The notes under the pieces are model-generated. The model did not search any database and was not told the DNA's origin. It was given only the letters and a program-made list of their open reading frames with translations. A stretch of 64,000 nt of DNA from Magnetospirillum fulvum MGU-K5. GTDB taxonomy: Bacteria; Pseudomonadota; Alphaproteobacteria; Rhodospirillales; Magnetospirillaceae. A program made the translations under genes and the position numbers. The stretch lies in contig NZ_AQPH01000011.1 in the NCBI RefSeq assembly GCF_000442515.1, forward strand, positions 1 through 64,000, read 5' to 3'. This document shows, piece by piece, positions 48,496 to 55,996 of this stretch; within the stretch, counting starts at the first letter, position 1, and each line of letters starts with the position of its first letter.

Positions 48496-50393
48496 GCCTG
48501 CTGACGCTGAACAAGACCAGCTTCACCGCCGGAGAACTGGATGTCGAGATGATGGGACGCGGCGATCTGTCGGCCTTTGCCAACGGTGCCCGCTGGCTGC
48601 GCAACGTCGTGATCGCGCCCACCGGCGGCGTGTCGCGCCGTCCCGGTCTGCGCTTCGTCGATCGGGCCAGGGGGGCGGGGCGGCTGATCCCGTTCGAGTT
48701 CAACACCGAACAGACCTATCTGTTCGTCGTCACCGCCAACCGGATCGATATCTATGCCGGGGACAGTCTGGTCGGCGGGCTGACGACGCCGTGGGGCGCG
48801 GCCGACATTCCTCGCCTCAACTGGACCCAAAGCGCCGATACTTTGCTGGTGGTGCATCCCGATATCGCGCCGCGCAAGATCACCCGGAGCGGCGACGGGA
48901 ATTGGACCATCGCCGAATGGAGCTTTCACGAATCGGGCGGGCTGCTCTATGTCCCCCACCACAAATTCGCTGCCGACGCGGTGACGGTGACCCCCAGCGC
49001 CACCAGCGGCACGATCACTGTCACCGCTTCGGCCCCGGTGTTTCAGGCGGGTCATGTCGGTCAGCGTCTGTGGATCGGCGGCAAGCAGGTCCGGGTTACC
49101 GCCTTTCTCTCCGCCACCCAGGTCTCGGCCGAGGTTCGCGCCACCCTCGGCGGCACCGCGGCGACTACCGATTGGGAGGAACAATCCTTCTCGTCGTTGC
49201 GCGGCTGGCCGGTGTCGGTCTGCTTCCATCAGGGACGGCTGGTGATCGGCGGCAGCCGCGATTTGCCCAACCGGCTGTGGCTGTCGAAATCGATGGATTT
49301 GTTCAATTTCGATCTTGGCACCGGCCTCGATGACGAGGCGATCGAATTCTCGATGCTGTCCGATCAGGTCAATGCGATCCGCGCCGTGTTCTCGGGCCGC
49401 CACCTTCAGGTGTTCACCTCGGGGGCGGAATACATGGTCACCGGAGCGCCGCTGACGCCGTCCAACATCCAGGTCACCCGCCAGACCCGGATCGGCTCGC
49501 CGGTCGATCGCACCGTGCCGCCCCGAGACGTCGATGGGGCGACCCATTTTGTGTCGAGGGACGGCCGCGACCTGCGCGAGTTTCTGTTTGCCGATGTCGA
49601 GCAGGCTTATCAGGCCAGCGATCTGGCGATGCTGGCCAAGCATGTGATGGTTCGTCCGCTCGATCAGGATTACGATTCCCGTAATCGCCTGTTCTACGTC
49701 ACGATGGGCGACGGCACCCTGGCGACGCTGACGATTTATCGCGGCGAGAAGGTCACCGCCTGGACGGTGCAGCAGACCGACGGTGCGTTCCGCTCGGTCG
49801 CGGTGGTCGATGGCGATGTCTTCGTCCTGGTCGAACGTGGCACCGCTTTTTTCATCGAGCGGTTCGATGCCGATCTGGCCCTTGATTGCGCCCTGTCTGG
49901 CCGCCGCGACGGTCCGACCGTGTCCTGGTCTGGCCTGTCCTATCTGGAGGGGCGTACGGTGCGGGTGCTGGCCGATGGAGGCTCGATCTCTGATCGGGGC
50001 GTCGCCGACGGGCGGGTTGTCCTGGCCGAACCGGCGGCGGCGATCCAGGCCGGATTGCCCTTTGCCCATCTGATCGAGCCGTTGCCGCCAGTCGGGTCAT
50101 CGGGGCAGGCCCTGCCGCCGGGCAGCGTTGTCCGTCTGGTTCAGGCCCATTTCCGCGTGCTGGAGACCGAGGCGCTGCATATCGACACCGGGCGGGGCGC
50201 GACCGCGATTCCGTTTCGCCGCTTTGGCAAGGCCCGGTTCGGCGACACTCCGCCCGGCTTTTCCGGCGACGTCCGGGTTCGCTCGGTCGGCTGGACCCGC
50301 GACGTGATGCAGCCCTTGTGGCGGATCAGCCAGGACGTCCCGCTGCCCTGCACCGTTTTGTCGGTTTCGACCGAAATCAAAGTCGCCGAATAA
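48492..50393 (+). CDS. Tail tubular protein B (T7 gp12-like nozzle)
   Basis: The 633-residue, beta-rich protein opens with LTLNKTSFTAGELDVEMMGRGDL and WLRNVVIAPTGGVSRRPGLRFV, followed by FEFNTEQTYLFVVTANRIDIY, RLVIGGSRDLPNRLWLSKSMD and VTRQTRIGSPVDRTVPPRDVDGATHFVS. These segments are typical of the gp12-like nozzle of T7-type phages. The nozzle closes the tail and forms the channel for DNA ejection. The start overlaps the adaptor stop by four bases. It is the longest intact phage gene besides the fibre. Confidence 0.92.
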   Translation: MSLLTLNKTSFTAGELDVEMMGRGDLSAFANGARWLRNVVIAPTGGVSRRPGLRFVDRARGAGRLIPFEFNTEQTYLFVVTANRIDIYAGDSLVGGLTTPWGAADIPRLNWTQSADTLLVVHPDIAPRKITRSGDGNWTIAEWSFHESGGLLYVPHHKFAADAVTVTPSATSGTITVTASAPVFQAGHVGQRLWIGGKQVRVTAFLSATQVSAEVRATLGGTAATTDWEEQSFSSLRGWPVSVCFHQGRLVIGGSRDLPNRLWLSKSMDLFNFDLGTGLDDEAIEFSMLSDQVNAIRAVFSGRHLQVFTSGAEYMVTGAPLTPSNIQVTRQTRIGSPVDRTVPPRDVDGATHFVSRDGRDLREFLFADVEQAYQASDLAMLAKHVMVRPLDQDYDSRNRLFYVTMGDGTLATLTIYRGEKVTAWTVQQTDGAFRSVAVVDGDVFVLVERGTAFFIERFDADLALDCALSGRRDGPTVSWSGLSYLEGRTVRVLADGGSISDRGVADGRVVLAEPAAAIQAGLPFAHLIEPLPPVGSSGQALPPGSVVRLVQAHFRVLETEALHIDTGRGATAIPFRRFGKARFGDTPPGFSGDVRVRSVGWTRDVMQPLWRISQDVPLPCTVLSVSTEIKVAE

Positions 50394-50442
50394 GGCGCTC
50401 CCCGTTTTCAGACTTAAATCCTTGCTCAAGGAAGCAAACGCC

Positions 50443-52488
50443 ATGACCGGACATATCCAGGTCGGCGATGTCGCGCCGCGCGTGCAATACGTCGCCAACG
50501 GCAGCCAGACCGTTTTTCCCTATCCCTTCCCGATCTTCACCGAAAGCGACATCGAAGTTTGGATTGGCGCCGCCCGTGTGGCGGCCTCGGCCTATTTCGT
50601 TGCCGGGGCGGGAAGCTCCGAAGGCGGTGCGGTGACTCTCGCCGCCCCGCCGCCCCCTGCCACCATCGTCACCCTGCGCCGTCGTCTGACCCTGCGCCGC
50701 ACCAGCGACTTTCACGATGACGGCATCATCCGCGCCAAGGTGGTCAATGACGAGTTCGACTATCAAACAATGTCGGTCCAGCAGGTCGCCGAGGATGTCG
50801 ATCGCGCCGTCAAGCGCGCCCATACCAGCAGCTCGAAGGCCGATCTGACCCTGCCCGATCCCGTGCCCGGCCGGGCGATCAAATGGAATGCGGCGGCCAG
50901 CGGGCTGGAGAATTCCGCGATCGATGTCGATCAGGTGCTGGCCCAGGCGATGGGCGGAGCGGCCGAGGCCGTGGCCAGCGCGGCTTCGGCCTCGGTGTCG
51001 GCCATGACCGCGACGGCGCGGGCGGCAGACGCAACCAGTGCCGCCAGTACCGCCACCGCCGCCGCCGACCGGGCGGTTGCCCTGGTCGGCTTCACCCTCG
51101 ATTCCGATCCGACCCTGGCCGCCAACAGCGACTCTCGGATCGCGACCCAGAAGGCGGTCCGGGCCTATGCCGAATCTGCCGCAGGACAGGCGACGAATGC
51201 TGCGATTGCGGCAATCGACCCTCTCAAGGCCCAGATCGCTTTGGCCAACCTGCGCCAGTTGCTGACCAGTTCAGTCGCCTCGGGGGCGTTGGTCCAGGGC
51301 TATCAGTGGGAGCTGGCAACTAACGAGTGGAGCGCCAGCACCGGCCAGACCTTGGTGACGGCATCCCCGAACTATTACACCAACGCGGTCTATGTCCGGC
51401 GCACCTTCGCCTATACGGGCGCGGTCCAGTCCGAAACCGTCCCGGCGGGGGCGATCGCAGCGACGGTCAAGCTGTGGGGTGCTGGCGGCGGCGCGACAAC
51501 CCAGGCCAGCCCCTACAATGATTATGGCGGTGCCGGTGGGTTTACCACCGCGACGATCCCGGTCACGCCCGGCCAGACCTTGGCGATTATCGTCGGCCAG
51601 GGCGGATGGAATAACACCTCTTCCACCTTTGGCGGCGGTGGCGGGGTGAGCGGCACGACCGACAGCGGTCACTACCCCGGAACGGGGGGCGGCTATACCG
51701 GCCTGTTCAACGGGTCCGTCTCCCAGGCCAACGCCCTCGCCCTTGCGGGTGGTGGTGGTGGCGCAGGAAATAAGTCTGATGATGGGTGGAGTGGTGGTGC
51801 CGGTGGCGGGACTTCTGGGGAAGCCTCTAAATCATCCGTTCAGGGGGGAACGCAGACGCAGGGAGGACAGAGTTGTAATCCTGGCTCTGCCCTGCAAGGC
51901 GGTAACGGAACGAACGGTGCTGGCGGCGGCGGTGGCGGCTACTATGGTGGTGCCGGTGGTAACGTAAGCTACTATCCCGGCGGCGGCGGTTCGGGCTACA
52001 TCACGCCGGGGGCAACGAACGCGGCCTTCATCACCAGCCCGGACCACGTCTCCGCACCCAACACGACCGACCCCGCATATCCTGGGGGAATCGTTGGTGC
52101 TGGAGGCAAGTATTCCCTGGACACGGGGCGTGCCGGGAACGGCTATGCCGTCATCACCTACACCATCAAATCCGACATGGTGCTGACCAGCGACGCCATT
52201 CCCGTCGCGTCCGCTCCGGCCTATGCCTCGCTCCATGCCCTCTATCGCGATGATAGCGGGACGGCCGTCCTCGGCACCGACTTGACCGCCGAAATTAGCC
52301 GCGATGGCGGAACGACGTGGACAGCGGCGGCGATCGCCGTCCTGGCCGCCTATGACGGCACCTATGCCTTGATCCGGGCTCGTGCCGCTTTGGCCGCGCA
52401 GCCGGTCGGCACGTCGTTGGTGGCCCGCATCAAGACCCTCAATCTCAAGGCCCAGCGCATCGCCGCTCCGGCCCTTTATGCGGAGTAA
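50443..52488 (+). CDS. Tail fibre with T7 gp17-like N-terminus and glycine-rich domain
   Basis: The 681-residue protein starts with GDVAPRVQYVANGSQTVFPYPFPIF, the virion-attachment domain of T7-like tail fibres (about 1-115). An Ala-rich coiled stretch follows (about 160-215), then residues 275-590 hold a glycine-rich domain (VKLWGAGGGAT, GGGGGYYGGAGG, GGGGSGYITPG), as in Gly-rich fibre tips. A C-terminal beta domain (about 590-681) binds no obvious ligand. It determines host receptor binding. Start ATG 50443 has AAGGAAG upstream; a TTG 7 codons earlier is an alternative. Confidence 0.88.
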   Translation: MTGHIQVGDVAPRVQYVANGSQTVFPYPFPIFTESDIEVWIGAARVAASAYFVAGAGSSEGGAVTLAAPPPPATIVTLRRRLTLRRTSDFHDDGIIRAKVVNDEFDYQTMSVQQVAEDVDRAVKRAHTSSSKADLTLPDPVPGRAIKWNAAASGLENSAIDVDQVLAQAMGGAAEAVASAASASVSAMTATARAADATSAASTATAAADRAVALVGFTLDSDPTLAANSDSRIATQKAVRAYAESAAGQATNAAIAAIDPLKAQIALANLRQLLTSSVASGALVQGYQWELATNEWSASTGQTLVTASPNYYTNAVYVRRTFAYTGAVQSETVPAGAIAATVKLWGAGGGATTQASPYNDYGGAGGFTTATIPVTPGQTLAIIVGQGGWNNTSSTFGGGGGVSGTTDSGHYPGTGGGYTGLFNGSVSQANALALAGGGGGAGNKSDDGWSGGAGGGTSGEASKSSVQGGTQTQGGQSCNPGSALQGGNGTNGAGGGGGGYYGGAGGNVSYYPGGGGSGYITPGATNAAFITSPDHVSAPNTTDPAYPGGIVGAGGKYSLDTGRAGNGYAVITYTIKSDMVLTSDAIPVASAPAYASLHALYRDDSGTAVLGTDLTAEISRDGGTTWTAAAIAVLAAYDGTYALIRARAALAAQPVGTSLVARIKTLNLKAQRIAAPALYAE

Positions 52489-52493
52489 GCGCG

Positions 52494-52745
52494 ATGACCT
52501 CCTGGATCGATCCCCTGATCGAAACCATTACCGCCAAGCTGGCGGAACAAGGCCTTGACCCGGCTGACGTCGCCTATGCGACCCGGCGGCGGATGGCCTA
52601 CGACCTGCGTTGGCCGGTCCGCCGCCAGATGGAAGCCCATCTCGACGCCGCCAACGGCAACGCCACGACGCTTGAGGCGATGAAGGCCGAGTTCGCCGAC
52701 ATCAAGGCCCATGCCTTTTTCGCCAAACCCGAAAGACCGTTTTAA
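52494..52745 (+). CDS. Phage hypothetical protein, 83 aa
   Basis: A small helical protein (WIDPLIETITAKLAEQGLDPADVAYATRRRMAYDLRWPVRRQME) with a basic centre. It lies between fibre and terminase genes, five bases after the fibre stop. No family recognised; a fibre-assembly or packaging accessory is only a contextual guess. Confidence 0.68.
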   Translation: MTSWIDPLIETITAKLAEQGLDPADVAYATRRRMAYDLRWPVRRQMEAHLDAANGNATTLEAMKAEFADIKAHAFFAKPERPF

Positions 52746-52755
52746 GGAGAGCACG

Positions 52756-53070
52756 ATGGCCGAGGATCTTGCCGGTTTGCGCCAGCATCTCGCGCTGCGT
52801 CTGCCCGACCGGATCGCGGCGGCGGTCGGCGGGTACGAGGCGTTCGTTACGACCGTTCCGCCCGACGATGCCAAGGGCTTTGCCGCCTGGCACGCCGCTG
52901 CCAAGGCGGCGCTGGCCCATGTCGATGCGCTGGTCAAACTGGCCCGCTGGGCCGAGGGCGGGACCAATGTCCGTGACGAGGCGGAGGGACTGGACGGCGT
53001 GCTGGCTCGCGCCCGTGCCGTTCTGGCCGGGTTCGAGGATGAGGACGAAGACAGTGGAGACGGGGAATGA
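52756..53070 (+). CDS. Probable small terminase subunit, 104 aa
   Basis: The helical protein (LAGLRQHLALRLPDRIAAAVGGYEAF, then WHAAAKAALAHVDALVKLARWAEGG and an acidic tail EDEDEDSGDGE) overlaps the large terminase gene by ATGA. In T7 the small terminase gene lies in the same place and is of similar size. Its acidic C-terminus and helical body fit a TerS role. There is no clear helix-turn-helix, so the call rests on position. Confidence 0.6.
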   Translation: MAEDLAGLRQHLALRLPDRIAAAVGGYEAFVTTVPPDDAKGFAAWHAAAKAALAHVDALVKLARWAEGGTNVRDEAEGLDGVLARARAVLAGFEDEDEDSGDGE

Positions 53071-54554
53071 ACCCCGTCGATTTTCCCGAATTCGTTCTGG
53101 TGTGGAACGAGCGCCAGGGACTGGGAACGCCGCGTCATCAGATCCGGATGGCGCGGTGGCTGGCGGAACGTCGTAATTGGAACGACCGCGAACTGCTGCT
53201 GATGGCGTTCCGTTCCAGCGGCAAATCAACCGTAGTCGGTCTGTATTGCGCCTGGCTGCTGCGGACCGATCCCAACCTTAGAATCATGGTGCTGGCCGCC
53301 GATCTGGCTCTGGCCAAGAAGATGGTCCGCAACGTCAAGCGGATCGTCGAGCGCCATCCGCTGACTCAGGGGTTGAAGCCGAAACGGCGCGACCAATGGG
53401 CCGCCGATCAGTTCACCGTTAACCGGTCGGGCGAGTTGCGCGACCCGTCGATGGTCGCGCGCGGGATCGGGGCCAACATCACCGGCTCACGCGCTGAAAT
53501 GGTAATCTGCGACGATGTCGAGGTGCCCAACACCTGCGACACCGCGCCGAAGCGGGCCGATCTGCGCGAGCGGCTGGCCGAGATTGATTACGTGATGGTG
53601 CCGGGGGGAACCCAGCTTTACGTCGGCACTCCGCACAGTTTCTACACGATCTATGCCGAGACCGCCCGGCTGGAGGCGGGGGAGACCCGCCCCTTCCTCG
53701 ACGGGTTTTCCCGTCTCGAAATCCCGTTGGTCGATCCGGCCGGGCGCAGCGCCTGGCCCGAGCGCTTCCCCCTCGACCGGATCGCGCAATTGCGCAAACG
53801 CTCAGGCCCGAACAAGTTCGATAGCCAGATGATGTTGCGCCCGGTCAACATCGCCGATGGCAGATTGGATCCCGACCGGCTGCGGCTCTACGAGTCCGAA
53901 CTGGTCTATGCCGAGGGCAATGGGATGCCGTTGCTGACCTTGGCGGGGAAGCGGATGGTGTCGGCCGCCTGCTGGTGGGACCCGGCCTATGGTGCTCCCG
54001 GCAAAGGCGATGCCTCGGTGGTCGCGGCGGTCTTTACCGATGAGGAGGGAGGCTATTGGCTGCACCGGGTCCGCTATCTCGAACACGATCCGACGCAGTG
54101 CGATGACCTTGACGAGGCCAGCCAGCTCTGTCGGCAGGTCGCCGCCTTTGCCGCCGATCTGCATCTTCCGGCGGTGCAGTTGGAGACCAATGGGCTGGGC
54201 CGCTTCCTGCCCGGTCTGCTGCGGCGCGAAATCGCCCGGTCGGGCCTGTCCTGCGCGGTGATCGAAGCCAGTTCGAGCCGGGCCAAGGACCAGCGGATCG
54301 TCGATGCCTTCGATGCGGTGCTGGCCGCCGGAGCCCTGCACGCCCATCGCAGCGTCTGGGACACCCCCTTTGTCGCCGAGATGCGGGAATGGCGGCCGGG
54401 GGGCAAAGGCCATGACGACGGATTGGACGCCGTCGCCGGATGCCTGCTGTCTCAGCCGGTGCGGCTGGGACGACGACGCAGCAGCACCCCGTCCCGTGCC
54501 GATTGGCGGCCCGGCGGCGGCAGTCTGCAAGCCCATACCGATTTTGAATTGTGA
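53067..54554 (+). CDS. Large terminase subunit (T7-like packaging ATPase-nuclease)
   Basis: The 495-residue protein has a Walker A motif AFRSSGKST (about 47-55, Lys 53), a Walker B EMVICDDVEVP (about 144-154), the coupling motif YVGTPHSFY, and an RNase H-like nuclease domain with WWDPAYGAPGKGDASVVAA, LPAVQLETNGLG and GHDDGLDAVAGC (metal-binding Asp residues). It cuts and pumps DNA into the procapsid. All motor and nuclease motifs look intact, so packaging could still work. It is followed by spanin-like and holin genes. Confidence 0.93.
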   Translation: MNPVDFPEFVLVWNERQGLGTPRHQIRMARWLAERRNWNDRELLLMAFRSSGKSTVVGLYCAWLLRTDPNLRIMVLAADLALAKKMVRNVKRIVERHPLTQGLKPKRRDQWAADQFTVNRSGELRDPSMVARGIGANITGSRAEMVICDDVEVPNTCDTAPKRADLRERLAEIDYVMVPGGTQLYVGTPHSFYTIYAETARLEAGETRPFLDGFSRLEIPLVDPAGRSAWPERFPLDRIAQLRKRSGPNKFDSQMMLRPVNIADGRLDPDRLRLYESELVYAEGNGMPLLTLAGKRMVSAACWWDPAYGAPGKGDASVVAAVFTDEEGGYWLHRVRYLEHDPTQCDDLDEASQLCRQVAAFAADLHLPAVQLETNGLGRFLPGLLRREIARSGLSCAVIEASSSRAKDQRIVDAFDAVLAAGALHAHRSVWDTPFVAEMREWRPGGKGHDDGLDAVAGCLLSQPVRLGRRRSSTPSRADWRPGGGSLQAHTDFEL

Positions 54555-54576
54555 GGATTGAAGGAGCGCCGTTGCG

Positions 54577-54876
54577 ATGGATCATGCCTTTCTCGACCCC
54601 GGCTGGTGGGTCACCGCGATCGAACTGCCCGCGCTGGGCGCGATGGCGCTGTTGCTGTGGCGGGCGCGCCAGGAGTGGGACAGCCGGATCGACGAGCTTG
54701 AACGCCGTTTCGATCTTGGCCTCGGTCAGATGCGCGAGGCGCTGGCCGCCTACAAGCTGGAGGTGGCGAAAAGCTATGCCACCACCGGCTATCTGAAGGA
54801 TGTCGAACGCCGCCTGACCGAACATCTGGTTCGGATCGAAGCGAAGCTGGACGCGGTTCAGACCGGCCAAAGATAG
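54577..54876 (+). CDS. Membrane-anchored coiled-coil protein, 99 aa (spanin-like)
   Basis: One hydrophobic helix near the N-terminus (VTAIELPALGAMALLLW, about residues 12-28) is followed by a charged coiled coil (WDSRIDELERRFDLGLGQMREALAAYKLEVAK, VERRLTEHLVRIEAKLDAVQ). This is the layout of inner-membrane spanin subunits, and it sits between terminase and holin as T7 gp18.5 does. A matching outer-membrane lipoprotein subunit was not found. Similar proteins occur in other prophages without known role. Confidence 0.65.
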   Translation: MDHAFLDPGWWVTAIELPALGAMALLLWRARQEWDSRIDELERRFDLGLGQMREALAAYKLEVAKSYATTGYLKDVERRLTEHLVRIEAKLDAVQTGQR

Positions 54877-54887
54877 GAGGAAATCCG

Positions 54888-55406
54888 ATGGACCCGATCT
54901 CGATTGCCCTGGGGCTTGCCCAATTTGTTCCTGGTTTGATCCGGTGGGTCAGCGGCGACGACCAGTCGAAGGCGGCCAAGGTCGCTGAAACCGCGATCAA
55001 CGTTGCCCGCGAGGTCACCGGCAAGGACAGCGGCGAGGCCGCCCTGGCCGCGATCAAGGACGATCCCGCGCTGGCGCTGGCGCTGCAAAAAGCCTGGATG
55101 GTTCACGATCTCGCCCTGGCGCGCGAGGAAACCCGCCAATTGGCCGAGATCAACGCGACAATGCGGGTCGAAGCCGCCAGCACCGATCTTTATGTCCGGC
55201 GCTGGCGGCCGACCTTTGGCTATGCCGTCGCCTTGACCTGGACCGCGACGATGGGCGCGGTGTCGTGGGCGATCATCGCCCAGCCGGTTCAGGCCCCCAC
55301 CATCATCACCGCCCTGGTCAACACCTCGCCGATTTGGGGCATTGCCTTGGGTGTGCTGGGGGTGTCGGTGGTCAAGCGCTCGCAGGACAAGAAAAACAAG
55401 GTTTAA
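54888..55406 (+). CDS. Holin of the three-helix GTA/prophage type
   Basis: The 172-residue protein has an N-terminal amphipathic region, LYVRRWRPTFGYAVALTWTATMGAVSWAII (about 105-130) and a last helix SPIWGIALGVLGVSVVKRSQDKKNK with a basic tail. The motif VRRWRPTFGYAVALTW is typical of the holin_3TM family first described in gene transfer agents and prophages. It would make membrane lesions for particle release. A clear endolysin is not encoded in the window apart from the papain-like gene at 41460. Confidence 0.85.
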   Translation: MDPISIALGLAQFVPGLIRWVSGDDQSKAAKVAETAINVAREVTGKDSGEAALAAIKDDPALALALQKAWMVHDLALAREETRQLAEINATMRVEAASTDLYVRRWRPTFGYAVALTWTATMGAVSWAIIAQPVQAPTIITALVNTSPIWGIALGVLGVSVVKRSQDKKNKV

Positions 55407-55414
55407 CGTATGGC

Positions 55415-55536
55415 GGTGGGCCAAAGACTTGGCCCACCGATTGCCCCTCGCCGGGCGCGCCCATCCGGGCGCTTGGCCGCCGCCGCAATGGCGGCCAGAT
55501 ACCGGCGAACGGCTCATTTCAACGGTTCGCCGGTAT
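55415..55536. repeat. Three strong hairpins between the holin and last virion gene
   Basis: GGTGGGCCAA-AGAC-TTGGCCCACC (55415-55438), TGGCCGCC / GGCGGCCA (55474-55497) and ATACCGGCGAAC / GTTCGCCGGTAT (55499-55510 with 55525-55536, 12-bp perfect stem) follow one another within 122 bp. The first looks like the terminator of the holin transcript. The last ends 27 bases before the next ATG. Confidence 0.7.
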
Positions 55537-55563
55537 CACATTCCAAGAGAGGAACAGACCCCC

Positions 55564-55995
55564 ATGTCCGGTTTTTCCAATATCGTTCCGTCCGCTTTGA
55601 CGCTGGCGGGCGATTTTTCCCAATCCGAAAGCGATAAGAACGCGGCCCAGGCGCGGGCCGATCAGGTCGCCCTTCAAAACGACCTGATCGAATCCGACCG
55701 CCAGACCCAGGCGGCGGAGCGGCGCGATCTGCTCGCCCGTCAGCAGGCGACCCAGCGGGCTCAGATCGCGACCTGGGGCGTCGGTGGCGAGGGTGGCTCG
55801 TCCGACGCGCTGTTGAGCGGGCTGTCCCAGCGCAGCACCAGCGAGCTTGCCGCTCTCGACCGCACTGCCGCGTTACGCTCGGCGCGCAATCGGGCCAGCC
55901 TGCTTGACGACGACAGCAAATCCAGCGCCTCGGCGCTCGATCTGGCCAAGAACGGCTATAAGGTGTTCAGCAGCTTTTATGATTGGATGGGGTAG
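55564..55995 (+). CDS. Phage internal/virion-like protein, 143 aa
   Basis: A highly helical, charged, Ala/Gln-rich protein: SESDKNAAQARADQVALQNDLIESDRQTQAAERRDLLARQQATQRAQIATWGVGGEGGSSDALLSGLSQRS. The segment ATWGVGGEGGSSDA is like that of small internal virion proteins in podovirus-like prophages. It is the last phage-like gene and stops directly before the flagellar genes on the opposite strand. Start ATG 55564 has GAGAGGAA upstream. Function inferred from similarity of pattern and place only. Confidence 0.68.
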   Translation: MSGFSNIVPSALTLAGDFSQSESDKNAAQARADQVALQNDLIESDRQTQAAERRDLLARQQATQRAQIATWGVGGEGGSSDALLSGLSQRSTSELAALDRTAALRSARNRASLLDDDSKSSASALDLAKNGYKVFSSFYDWMG

Positions 55996-55996
55996 G

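Larger units (their letters stand above)
41098..55995 (+). mobile_element. T7-like (podovirus) late-gene module, probable cryptic prophage or domesticated particle
   Basis: The genes follow the T7 late order: portal, small Bbp19-like protein, scaffold, capsid, tail tube A, tail tube B, tail fibre, probable small terminase, large terminase, spanin-like and holin genes. Missing are an integrase, single-subunit RNA polymerase, primase, DNA polymerase, large internal virion proteins and a clear endolysin. GC content and codon use look like the host. It is interrupted at 44842-46353 by two minus-strand genes. Left border is probably near the AT-rich island at 40.0-40.3 kb, right border near 56.0 kb; no direct-repeat attachment sites were seen. 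Confidence 0.85.
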
